Below are positions 45,806 to 54,745 of a stretch of DNA of 64,000 bases, piece by piece. Numbering within the stretch: the stretch's first letter is position 1; each line of letters starts with the position of its first letter. The notes under the pieces were generated by a model that was not told the origin of the DNA, did no database searches, and worked only from the letters and a program-made list of their open reading frames with translations. Source of the DNA: Meloidogyne chitwoodi (lineage: Eukaryota; Nematoda; Chromadorea; Rhabditida; Meloidogynidae); assembly GCA_015183035.1 (NCBI GenBank), contig JACZZP010000007.1:1116001-1180000 (forward strand). The letters are read 5' to 3'. The position numbers and the translations under genes were made by a program.

Positions 45806-46306
45806 ATGCGTACCAGTATGCAAGAATCTGTGGAAATAAGTTCTAAACCTAACATGCGTGTAACTCCTCTTATTCAAATTCTTTGTCGATTCAATGGAGG
45901 TTGTGGTCCTGAATCTCTTAATCGTGAACTACGCAAAAAATACAATGAAAATATTCAATTCCTTCAAACTCTTACAACTATGACGAATGATGATGTTGCT
46001 AATACTGGAATTGGGCAGAGAGAATTTAGAGAATTTAGAAATAAAGCTCTTGTTACCAATCATCTGAAGCATGTTCAAATAGAAGTTTATCCTACCAAAT
46101 TAACGAAAATGGGTGCGGACCGCATATTTGCATTAAGAGGATACTTGAGTGTTACAATAAGACAATATTTTTATGTTCGGCATCGTGTTGATCTTGTTTA
46201 TCCGAATTTGCCGTTATTATGTGTCTTTGGAGGACGACGCCATCAATATTTCTACCCACTTGAATGTATTGACGTCATAGAAATTGATGAAACAAATGTG
46301 AATTGA
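45806..46306 (+). CDS. PAZ-like (Argonaute small-RNA-binding fold) protein of Maverick B
   Basis: A 166-residue intronless frame. The second half follows the PAZ pattern: HLKHVQIEVYPTKL, DRIFALRGYLS, TIRQYFYVRHRVDLVYPNLP, LLCVFGGRRHQ and YFYPLECIDVIEI. The first half (RNGGC-type and helical, LNRELRKKYNENIQFLQTL) may be the L1-like lead-in. There is no MID/PIWI or RNase III domain and no catalytic tetrad. The family binds 3' ends of small RNAs, so the natural hypothesis is a small-RNA decoy or silencing suppressor. The A copy (16507-17121) keeps a clearer LKYP/YPLEL pair. It has a TATATAAG promoter like the late-type genes. Confidence 0.6.
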   Translation: MRTSMQESVEISSKPNMRVTPLIQILCRFNGGCGPESLNRELRKKYNENIQFLQTLTTMTNDDVANTGIGQREFREFRNKALVTNHLKHVQIEVYPTKLTKMGADRIFALRGYLSVTIRQYFYVRHRVDLVYPNLPLLCVFGGRRHQYFYPLECIDVIEIDETNVN

Positions 46307-46318
46307 TTTTGAAAAAAC

Positions 46319-46327
46319 TATATAAAG
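46319..46327 (+). promoter_or_regulatory. TATATAAAG box before the secreted-protein gene
   Basis: CTATATAAAGG lies 53 bp before the ATG at 46372, just after the PAZ-like gene. Confidence 0.5.
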
Positions 46328-46371
46328 GATTTATTTTAATTATCTATTTTATATTTTATCTATTCATAAAC

Positions 46372-46911
46372 ATGTTATTCGCTTTTTTATTTTTGATTCT
46401 GGCTGTGCCATCATTAGTTGCATATTACACTAATGGTAGGAATCCTGTCTGGGTAGAACCCTGTACCTGCCTTCTTCCACTTGAAAAAGGTAAAAACCTT
46501 TGTGCATTCAATGTATGCTACCCTGATTATGTAGAAACCCCAGTCTGGAAATTAACTGACGCTAAGGAAACCTTATTTCGGCGGACTCCAGCACCACCCA
46601 TAAGAAGAACTTTCATAAAAGATATTTTATTTTGGAATAATGAGAATTTACCTTTGAACACTACATTTCAAAATAAAACAACATATAATATAGGACATTT
46701 AATGTTTGATTTGGACAAATGGAACGAAAAGCTTAAAAGTTGTAATCTTTCTAATGGAGAGTACCCCGGAAAGCCTGTAGACATATCAACTTATAATTCA
46801 CGAAAGCCAATAGAAATAACAAATAATGAAACTGATTACATAATGTATTCTAGATGGCGCTTCTTGAAGGAATCTCCTATTTCAGATATCATTGATTTTT
46901 TACGAATGTAA
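46372..46911 (+). CDS. Secreted protein of unknown function, Maverick B
   Basis: The frame is open from 46303 but the first ATG is at 46372, which gives 179 residues with a textbook signal peptide (MLFAFLFLILAVPSLVAYY). The mature part has four early cysteines (EPCTCLLP...NLCAFNVCYPDY), then a region with several NxT/NxS glycosylation sites (PLNTTFQNKTTYN) and no second membrane helix. I recognise no family. It is the last gene of Maverick B before its right end. It could be a virion glycoprotein, a host-directed secreted factor, or a captured host gene. Confidence 0.55.
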   Translation: MLFAFLFLILAVPSLVAYYTNGRNPVWVEPCTCLLPLEKGKNLCAFNVCYPDYVETPVWKLTDAKETLFRRTPAPPIRRTFIKDILFWNNENLPLNTTFQNKTTYNIGHLMFDLDKWNEKLKSCNLSNGEYPGKPVDISTYNSRKPIEITNNETDYIMYSRWRFLKESPISDIIDFLRM

Positions 46912-47144
46912 AAGATAACGTTGTTGCATTTTTTTAATTTAATTTTTGTTTATAATTTTTATAAATCTTTTATTTAATATTAATTTAAAAAAATTCAAAA
47001 AAAAATATAAAATAATAAAATCCTAAAAAATAATATAATTAATAAAAATTAAAAAATATAATTTTATTGTACATAATTTTTAATCTTTTTTTTATTTTAG
47101 TAATTTATTTTTACAAATAATTTTTTCACTCGTAAAATAAAATA

Positions 47145-47290
47145 ATAAAAAATGTTCATAAAAGTAGACTATATACTACTCAGGTATTGATCGTTTTTTT
47201 TCTCTCAAAACGTCCAATTCTCAAAATGTCCAATTCTCAAAATGTCCAATTCACAAAATGTCCAGTTTTCAAAATGTCCAATTTACAAAA
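47145..47290. repeat. B-C junction: abutting subterminal repeats lacking the outer terminal repeats
   Basis: 47145-47180 is the reverse complement of 21402-21437 (inside the left terminal repeat). From 47181 the sequence CAGGTATTGATCG... plus the CAAAATGTCCAATTCT minisatellite is the reverse complement of about 56650-56763 (inside the right terminal repeat). Only CAGGTA of the 145-bp repeats remains between them. Confidence 0.85.
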
Positions 47291-47325
47291 TGTCCAAATT
47301 TAAAAATGGACATTTTTTAAAATTA
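47195..47325. repeat. 16-bp minisatellite (left arm of Maverick C)
   Basis: Five to seven imperfect copies of CAAAATGTCCAATTCT. The inverted counterpart is at about 56640-56735. Confidence 0.85.
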
Positions 47326-47857
47326 ATTCTTTACACAAGCCTTGGCCATTGCGCTCAACGTTTATTATTTAACTTTTTTTAAATATAAATTAATTTGTTT
47401 TGTTAAAATATTTTCTTGCGAATAAATGTAAAAAACTAAAGATCGGTTGAGAAATAAAAAGTTATCGCCAAAAAAAAAACTATCTACTCTGAACCGTCTG
47501 ACTTTGAATCGTCCACTACACGAAAATTTATTTTCTCTAAAAGGAGAAAAAAGTTTTCTCTAACTTAAAGAGAAAATTATCTCTCTAATAGAAATTTTTT
47601 TTCACATTTATATGACTAATCTATTTTTCATTATTTATGTATTAGTAAGAGAGAAAAATATTTGCTGACTCTTTTTTCTCTTTTTTTTCAACTTTTACTC
47701 ACATTTGCTTTTTTTTGTTGATGTGGCCAATGAGTAATATTGATTTTGATGTGGTCCCTCAACTTTTTTTAAAAAACTTTTTTATTGGAGATTTTCTTTT
47801 TAATTTATCAGGTTTATTAAATTAAATTGAAAGAGATTCTATTTTATTTATATTTAG

Positions 47858-49788
47858 GTGTTAGTGGTAAAATGACAACTGAAACAGTTGGGGAAGATGA
47901 TAAAATGGGATCTGAGGTAGTAAATAAAGCAATTGTTCGTTGTATTGGTCAACGTTCTAGAGGTTTAATTTTGATTTTTTTAAATATTTAAAAAAATTAT
48001 TTATTTAAATATTAAATTAAATTTTTAAAATATTTAAGATGAACTTTTGGCTGGTATTTATCTTGTTAGATATGTTGTTGCTTTAGCTGTCAGACAAGTT
48101 GCTTCACATGTTTGGAAGGTTTAAAATAAATAGATAATTTATTTTTTAAATTTAATAAAATTTCTTTCACACGATTCTTTTGTTAAATTTTCTTTATTTT
48201 TTTAATTAATTTATTTATTATTTTTTAAAAAAGGTTGTAGTTTCAAACACTCCTCGAATATTAAAAGATATAATGCGTCCATTATTTGAACTTTTGCTTC
48301 ATTGCCTTTCTAGTTCAATAGAAGATCAAAAACAAATGTTTGTTCGTTGTTTGTCTGAAATTGTTAAGAAAATGGTTGAACGTGTTTTGGCTGTTATTTT
48401 ACAAATTCTTGAAGATAGATTAACTAATGGAGGGTCAGATGATCGTCGAGGAGTAGCATTAGCTTTGGGAGAAATTATTAGTAATCCTCATAGGTTTTTT
48501 TTTAATATTAAAATTTAAATTTAATTTAAATTTTTTAGAGAAATTATTGAAACATATTCTAATAATTTTGTTACTTCAATACGTACATGTTTATCAGATA
48601 ATGATAAGTCTGTTCGTGAAGCTATTAGCAAAAATTTTAGTGTTTTATATGGAATGGTAATTAATTTGTTTAATATATTTTATTAAGTTACTAAAAGCTG
48701 ATTTGATTTTTTAAATGTTTTAAAAACATTCTGATTTTGTTTTAATTAAATCTGATTTTTTTTTAAATTCTGATTTTGTTTTAATTAAATTCTGATTTTT
48801 ATATTTTAAATAATAAAATTACTCTTTTTCTCTCAATTTTATAGCAAACAAACAATTATTTTGTTGAAAAAATTGTTGCTCCATTATTAAACGAATTTAA
48901 TCAGAATAATCAACAAACACATATATTAGATGGTTTATGTTCTATAGTGAGTGGAAATCATCATTATGGGAGACAATTATTTCAAACAATTTTACCAAAA
49001 CTTTCTAAACCTCCAATTAATTCTTTAGCAATTCGTAGACTTTCATTATGTAATGATGGTTTAAAAAGAAATATTAGAGATGTTATGGCTATTTTATTAA
49101 ATGATAATTTTAATATTTCAATTAATGAAGTTTTAATTTAAAATATTTTTAAATTTAATTTATTTTAGCATGTCCAAAATTGTATTCCTGTTCTTTTCTC
49201 TGTAGAAGAAGAAGAGTATGTTCTTGGAATGCTTTCTTTTCTGTTAAAAAGTATTTTAAATAAAAAAAAAAGTGAGTTCATTGTTGCTACGTTGTTGAAT
49301 GAATATGTTGAAAATAATGAGGTAATTTAATTTTTATTAATAGCAGAATTTTTTTGCGTTAGTGTTTTGGTCTTTTATTTTGACAATTTTGTATTTTGAT
49401 CCATTTTGTAATTTTTACGATTTTTTATATTTAAATAATTTTTTTAAAGGATGGTTTCTCTTTGAAACAACTAGATTTATTAATATCAGACTTTATTTTA
49501 TTATATAGACAACAATATTTGAATGTTATCTCATTAATTATTGAAACATTTAATTCTTTAAATAAAAAATTAACAACTTTAGAGTATATTGAATTAGTTT
49601 TAGTATTAAAAAGAGCTTTACAAAATTTGTATTTGGAAATTAAAAAATCAACGGAAGAAAATGAATTTATAAAATCAGAAGATTTAGACGATAAATATGT
49701 ATATATTTTTTGTCTTTCAAAAGGTTGGAAACCTATAATTGTTATTGTACGTGAAGGAATACTTAATGGAAATGTTGAGATTAAAGAG
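47858..49788 (+). pseudogene. GCN1: Internal fragment of GCN1 captured in Maverick C
   Basis: Consecutive exons read as the GCN1 HEAT-repeat region: GKMTTETVGEDDKMGSEVVN, DELLAGIYLVRY...RQVASHVWKV, VVSNTPRILKDIMRPLFELL, GGSDDRRGVALALGEII, LDGLCSIVSG...ILPKLSKPPIN, HVQNCIPVLFSVEEEE and CLSKGWKP...VREGILNGNVEIKE. Introns are retained. GCN1 activates the eIF2-alpha kinase GCN2 on ribosomes and is normally about 2,600 residues. Only some 500 residues are here, cut at both ends, so it cannot act as full GCN1. The exons show no clear frame breaks, unlike the kinase fragment, which suggests later capture. It sits where the polymerase and ATPase of C would be expected. Confidence 0.85.
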
Positions 49789-50195
49789 GTTTATTTTTGC
49801 TTTAAAAATATAAATTCTGATTTTTAAAATACAAATTCTGCTTTTTAAAATACAAATTTTGATTTTTAAAATAAAAATTCTGATTTTATTTAATTAGTCA
49901 TTTTACTATTACATTTTTTTTATTTCAAAAATGTTTAAATAGATAATATCTCTTAATATAAACAATTTTTTTCTCTATTTTTTTTTTGTTTTTTAAATTC
50001 TTTTATTTTTTTTGTTTAGATATTAAAGTTTATTTTTATTTTGTCTAGCTAGCTAAAATATTTTTTTATTTAGATTGTTTAGTAAAATCAAATCATTTTA
50101 TATTTCTATTTAAAAATAAATTTTTTCCAACGATAAATTTTTTTCTAATTTATTTTAAATATTTTTAAATTTAATATTTATTTATTTAGATTTCA
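49789..50195. other. AT-rich spacer between GCN1 fragment and chimeric gene
   Basis: Short imperfect repeats of AAATTCTGATTTTTAAAATA at 49800-49885, similar to repeats at 48700-48800 inside a GCN1 intron. No gene supported. Confidence 0.5.
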
Positions 50196-51481
50196 ATGAA
50201 TCCAAAACGTCGTCCATCATCATCGCCAATTAATACTAATCCTGCTGTACGTCCGCGCCTTGAAAATATTAATAATAATGTTTTTTTTACTTATAAAAAT
50301 AATAATAATAATTTTTTAATAGGCTCCTCCACTGGCAGCAATAAATAATGAACAGCTGCTACAACAACAACAACAAAATGTTTATTATTAAAAAAAAATA
50401 ATATTTTTTTCTTTATAGGCTCTTCAAATGCAACAACAACAAATACAAAATCAAAACCTACCTGCTAATAATAATGTTGATGTGCAAGCAATTATTTCTG
50501 CTGAACGTCAACGCTCTCAACAAGTGGTAAATTTAAATATTCCAATTGCCGCTTCTCTCATACCTGCAATTGATGTAAATACAAGGATGACTAGTACCGA
50601 CTATGTTTTTTCAGCCTGGCGCAACGGCCACATATTTACGTAAGGCTTTTTTTTTTAAGTTTTTTTTGTTTTTTTGAAGAAATTTAGTTGGGTATGTTGA
50701 TCGTTGTGTGCGCCGACCTACTTTACGTATGAGTTATGATAGGTGTGACGTAACAATTACCATTGGACAAGCGGCCGACATACAAAGAATTTCAATTTAT
50801 GCGTATGACTCTGCAGCTCAAGTGTTGGCAACTACGCCTGTTCATTCAGTTAATAAAAAAAAAAATATGTATATAATTTTTTAGATTTCTTCATTTAACA
50901 TGTTGGTAGTAGTTGAACAGGATGGTGATCGTAAAAATATTAGTGAAATTACCGATACAATATTAAATAATAATAATAATGAAAAAAATCTAAAACATGA
51001 AAAAAATATTTTTATCAAAAGAATAAGTAAAAAAAAAGTGCCAATTGGAAAAGTTAAGAGAAAATCTTTAGAAAAAGTAGTAAAAAAGGAACCCCATAAG
51101 TCTTTTGATGATAAAAATATCGAAGAGGAAATAGATTATTTTTCAGCAGATAGTGACTCAGACATTAATGAAAAAGCCCTTCGATATGTTCGAGAAAATT
51201 CTGAATCATTAGGAGTGACATCAGATTTTAGATTAAGTAGAAAAATAGGGGGTCAATATCCATTTATTACAAGTAATGTTGAGGAAATTATAAATCATAT
51301 AATTAAAAATAATGGTGTTCGTAAGAAACCTTTACCTACAGGTTATGAAGAATTTATTCGTAGGATTGAACAACATAAATTTTTACAAAATTTGCTTTTT
51401 CCATCAACTACATCATCATCATCCACAAACCAATTTGGTAAAGGAATCTTTTCATTTAAGCCTTCATTATGGAAAAAATAA
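50196..51481 (+). CDS. Apparent chimeric gene: foreign 5' exons joined to the conserved pre-integrase Maverick protein (C)
   Basis: Exons starting at about 50196, 50324, 50420, 50683 and 50885 join in frame with the long last exon, whose ATG-containing part begins at 50900. The 5' exons encode a Gln/Asn-rich head (QLLQQQQQN, MQQQQIQNQN) and a folded-looking segment (SAWRNGHIF, GYVDRCVRRPTLRMSYDRCD, AADIQRISIYAYDSAAQ) that I cannot assign. The last exon is basic, then carries the conserved Maverick block (SNVEEIINHIIKNNG, PLPTGYEEFIRRIEQHKFLQ) and ends FKPSLWKK, overlapping the integrase start by 13 bp as in A and B. The B homologue has a different, intronless N-terminus. One junction uses a GAAG acceptor and needs transcript support. 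Confidence 0.5.
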
Positions 51482-52596
51482 AAATAAAACATATAAAAAT
51501 CTTGGATCGTTTATATAAGGATGTAAACTCCGCAACATGCTTCACATCCATTGAGCCACTTTTACGTGAAGCAAAACGTTTAGACAAAAGTATTACACGT
51601 AAACATGTTAAGAAATATCTTTCAACTCAAAACACATACACATTACATAGGCGGGCAGTTAGAAAATATAAACGAATGCGCACACTTGCTTCGGGGTTAC
51701 ATACTGAATGGCAAGCTGATTTAAGTATTTTTGATCGTTTAAGCAAAATTAATAAAGGTTTTAAATATCTTCTTGTTTGTATAGACACCCTTAGCCGTCA
51801 GATTTTTGTTGAACCAGTTAAAAGCAAACATAGTGTAAGAATGATTGAAGCCTTTAAGAGATTATTTTCAAGAATAAAAATTGTTCCTTGGAAATTATTA
51901 ACGGATCAAGGATTAGAGTTTACAGCAAAAGAAGTACAAAAATATTTTAAATCAATAGATATGGAGCATTTTTCAATGGTTACATCACCCAAATGGCATG
52001 CAGGAATGGCAGAAAGAGCTAATCGAAGCATAAAAGAACGACTTTATCGCTATTTTACAGAAAATAAAACATTAAAATGGGTCGACATTATTCAAGATAT
52101 TGTTAATGCAATAAATAATTCTTTTAATTCAAGTATTGGCATGCTACCTGTTGAAGTTACATATAAAAATGCAGAAGCATTAAGACAAAAATTAAAAGAT
52201 GAAGCTCAGGAAGAATTTTCGCCAAAACGTTGGAAAAATACAAATTTTGCAGTTGGCGATAAAATTAGAATAGAAAAATATAAACATGTTTTTCAAAAAG
52301 GTTATTTGCCAAATTTTACAAATGAAATTTTTATAATAAAACAAATACGGCTTGTTCCGCATCAGCCTCCAACATATAGAATTTGTGATCAGGAGAGTGA
52401 AACAATACGAGGGTGGTTCTATTCTAATGATTTATGCTTAGTTAATGAGCTTAAGAAAAATGATAAATTATACGATATTGAAAAGGTTTTGAAGAAAAGG
52501 CGATTAAACGGCGAAGACCAATGTCTTGTAAAATGGAAGGGTTATAGCTCACAATTTAATAGCTGGATTTCGGCGAGCTCAATTAATTGGAAATGA
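51469..52596 (+). CDS. Retroviral-like integrase of Maverick C
   Basis: 375 residues, intronless, starting at an ATG inside the preceding gene. Catalytic residues: D84 (WQADLSIFDR), D146 (LLTDQGLEF) and E182 (MAERANRSIKERLYRYF). A C-terminal chromodomain-like module reads LYDIEKVLKKRRLNGEDQ then VKWKGYSSQFNSW. It looks intact even though C lacks polymerase and ATPase genes, so C could still supply integration activity. Closer by eye to the B integrase than to that of A. Confidence 0.92.
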   Translation: MEKIKIKHIKILDRLYKDVNSATCFTSIEPLLREAKRLDKSITRKHVKKYLSTQNTYTLHRRAVRKYKRMRTLASGLHTEWQADLSIFDRLSKINKGFKYLLVCIDTLSRQIFVEPVKSKHSVRMIEAFKRLFSRIKIVPWKLLTDQGLEFTAKEVQKYFKSIDMEHFSMVTSPKWHAGMAERANRSIKERLYRYFTENKTLKWVDIIQDIVNAINNSFNSSIGMLPVEVTYKNAEALRQKLKDEAQEEFSPKRWKNTNFAVGDKIRIEKYKHVFQKGYLPNFTNEIFIIKQIRLVPHQPPTYRICDQESETIRGWFYSNDLCLVNELKKNDKLYDIEKVLKKRRLNGEDQCLVKWKGYSSQFNSWISASSINWK

Positions 52597-52641
52597 TATA
52601 TACATAAGTTTAAAATTAAATCAAATTTTTATTTAATAAAA

Positions 52642-53691
52642 ATGACTTCCTTTTATATCGTTCTTCCTTCTAATACAAATGTTGAGGGTAATAAAACAAA
52701 TTCATTCAGAGTTCGCTTACCACAGAAATTAAAATTTAATTCAGAATGGTCTGTTGGGTTAGCTGTAATGGTTTATCCTCATTCGTGGCCATCACTTGGT
52801 ACTACAACAGAACAATTTTTTAAAGTAACATGGCAGACTGATGAGGAAGTAAATTTAAATGTACCATCATCAAGTTTTATAAATCCAAAACAGCTGAAAG
52901 AAGGTTTAGATAGATCTCTTAACGAAAGTTGTGAGGAATTATCAGAGAAAATGAAAACATTTCAATTAGAATATATTAGTAAATTAAAAGAACTTAGAAC
53001 ACAAGCTAAGCTGGAATATAAACGCCTAAATGAAATACAAAAAATTGAATCAAATGAAAATATAACAAAGAACGAACACATTATTGGAGAAAATGTTGAC
53101 GATTTTCCTTTAAAAACTGAATCAGAAATTTACTCAGATTTAGTCTTAAAATTGCATAAAGATTTGGGTGAAATGAAAAGGAAAATTATTTTAACAACAA
53201 GTGAGAATGGATTTGATTCCTGGATAAATGTTTATCGAAAACCAAGTTTAGTATGTAACTTTGAGTTTTATGAGAAAAAAAATCGTTTCTCATTATTTTT
53301 CGATAAAAAATATATAAAAAGCATAACTATGACCGAACAACTTGCATATATTTTAGGATTTGATACATGTGAAATATTTGAAACATCAATTGCAAAATTT
53401 ATGCCTGATATGAGTGGTGGTGTGTCGTGCTTTCATGTTTACGCTCCTGGGTTAATTGAACCAATGGTAATTGGTGATGTTACTGCCCCTGTGTTACGCA
53501 TTGTTAATATTAGGGGTAGACAAGATGAAATTATTGAAGAACAATTTCTCTTTATTCAATATCATAAACTTTTAATAAAAGAAATTGCTGAAATTTTTAT
53601 TGAAATAAGAACTTCAAGTGGAATCTTGATGCCTTTTCAATATGGAACATGTACATTAACTTTACATTTTAAGAAGTCATCATATTTCTAA
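52642..53691 (+). CDS. Minor-capsid-type (penton candidate) protein of Maverick C
   Basis: 349 residues without the long insertion found in B. The N-terminal domain has FYIVLPSNTNVEGNKTNSF and WSVGLAVMVYPHSW. A short coiled-coil linker follows (LEYISKLKELRTQAKLEYKR). The C-terminal domain has AYILGFDTCEI, KFMPDMSGGVSCFHVYAPGL, VIGDVTAPVLRIVNI and a final GTCTLTLHFKK. It represents the compact form of the family and helps define the insertion boundaries in B and A. It is followed within seven bases by the protease. No defects were noticed. Confidence 0.72.
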   Translation: MTSFYIVLPSNTNVEGNKTNSFRVRLPQKLKFNSEWSVGLAVMVYPHSWPSLGTTTEQFFKVTWQTDEEVNLNVPSSSFINPKQLKEGLDRSLNESCEELSEKMKTFQLEYISKLKELRTQAKLEYKRLNEIQKIESNENITKNEHIIGENVDDFPLKTESEIYSDLVLKLHKDLGEMKRKIILTTSENGFDSWINVYRKPSLVCNFEFYEKKNRFSLFFDKKYIKSITMTEQLAYILGFDTCEIFETSIAKFMPDMSGGVSCFHVYAPGLIEPMVIGDVTAPVLRIVNIRGRQDEIIEEQFLFIQYHKLLIKEIAEIFIEIRTSSGILMPFQYGTCTLTLHFKKSSYF

Positions 53692-53697
53692 ATTTTA

Positions 53698-54156
53698 ATG
53701 AACACATTACAAATAAACAAAATATTAACTCGAAATAACTTTACAAAAAAATATTATATTGGTTGTTTTGCCTCTAATTCAATTCCCACTAAAATTTATT
53801 TCACTCCATATTGTATGGTTATAAATATCGATCCGAGTAGCTCTGATGGTAGCCATTGGGTATCAATATTTTGTGAATTTCCTTCGAAAGTAGATTACTA
53901 TGACTCGTTAGGAATGTGGCCACCTATAAGTCCTTATATTCGAAGTTTTTTGAGCCGATTTACATGCGTTCGCTTTAATACAATTCAAATACAACACCCA
54001 TTAAAACATACATGTGGAAAACATGTAATATTTTTTTTAATTCTACGTTGCAAAGGATATTCCATGAATAAAATAATTTCATATTTAAAAACAATTAATG
54101 CTGATAAATTTGTCTCTGAATTTATTATAAATAAAATATTTAATATAAATAGTTGA
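53698..54156 (+). CDS. Adenain-like cysteine protease of Maverick C
   Basis: 152 residues. Catalytic positions H53 (GSHWVSIF), D69 (YYDSLG), Q99 (IQIQHPL) and C106 (HTCGKHVIFFL) are intact. It begins MNTLQINKIL like the A and B proteins. In C it lies before the small virion gene and major capsid gene, whereas in B it follows the major capsid gene, so gene order has been shuffled. The role is presumed maturation of capsid proteins. Confidence 0.87.
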   Translation: MNTLQINKILTRNNFTKKYYIGCFASNSIPTKIYFTPYCMVINIDPSSSDGSHWVSIFCEFPSKVDYYDSLGMWPPISPYIRSFLSRFTCVRFNTIQIQHPLKHTCGKHVIFFLILRCKGYSMNKIISYLKTINADKFVSEFIINKIFNINS

Positions 54157-54183
54157 AAATATTTTTTTTAATTTATTTTTTAA

Positions 54184-54744
54184 ATGCATATCGAATTTAA
54201 TCCTTCAAATATTGATTGGTCAACATTAACTGAACAATCAACTGAAAATTCTAATATTCAATGGGGTGGTTATAATGTATTTAATGGTATGGCATATCAG
54301 CGAGGATATGGCATAGGATCAATTCTTAGAAGCTTTATGCGATATCTAATTCCTTTTGGTAAACAGATTGGAAGCGCAATTGGAAAACAAGGATTAGAAT
54401 CTGGGAATCGAGTATTAAGTAATGTTTTAGAAGGAAAAGATCTTAAGGAATCACTCTTAGATGAGGGGAAAACAGGACTTAAGAATTTGTTACAAAAAGC
54501 AGCAGAAAATGTTAATAAGCAAAAAGGGAAAGGTTTCGATTTTAAACGTTATAGAAACATAAGTAAGCATCCAACAATAGGTCAGATGAATGCTGATGAG
54601 TCAGATTTGCAAGTAAATACTATAAATAAACGACCTTATTCCAAAATTGGTCCTCCAAATTTTATTCCAAAATCTTTACAAAAATCGCGCAAAAAATCTA
54701 TCAGAAAAAAACGAGTTCGTGTAGACGCATTAGGTACTTTTTAA
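54184..54744 (+). CDS. Small basic virion-type protein of Maverick C
   Basis: 186 residues: an N-terminal acidic patch, MAYQRGYGIGSILRSFMRYL, a helical centre (ESGNRVLSNVLEGKDLKESL, EGKTGLKNLLQKAAE), and a very basic tail (KSRKKSIRKKRVRVDALGTF). The end resembles the A homologue (KKRQKTDTFGLY). It lies directly before the major capsid gene with one base between stop and start. Confidence 0.62.
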   Translation: MHIEFNPSNIDWSTLTEQSTENSNIQWGGYNVFNGMAYQRGYGIGSILRSFMRYLIPFGKQIGSAIGKQGLESGNRVLSNVLEGKDLKESLLDEGKTGLKNLLQKAAENVNKQKGKGFDFKRYRNISKHPTIGQMNADESDLQVNTINKRPYSKIGPPNFIPKSLQKSRKKSIRKKRVRVDALGTF

Positions 54745-54745
54745 A

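Larger units (their letters stand above)
46912..47857. other. Right arm of Maverick B and left arm of Maverick C
   Basis: AT-rich, no gene. It contains the B-C junction (47145-47290) and a minisatellite, then low-complexity sequence with GAGAAAA-rich stretches before the first GCN1 exon. Confidence 0.6.
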
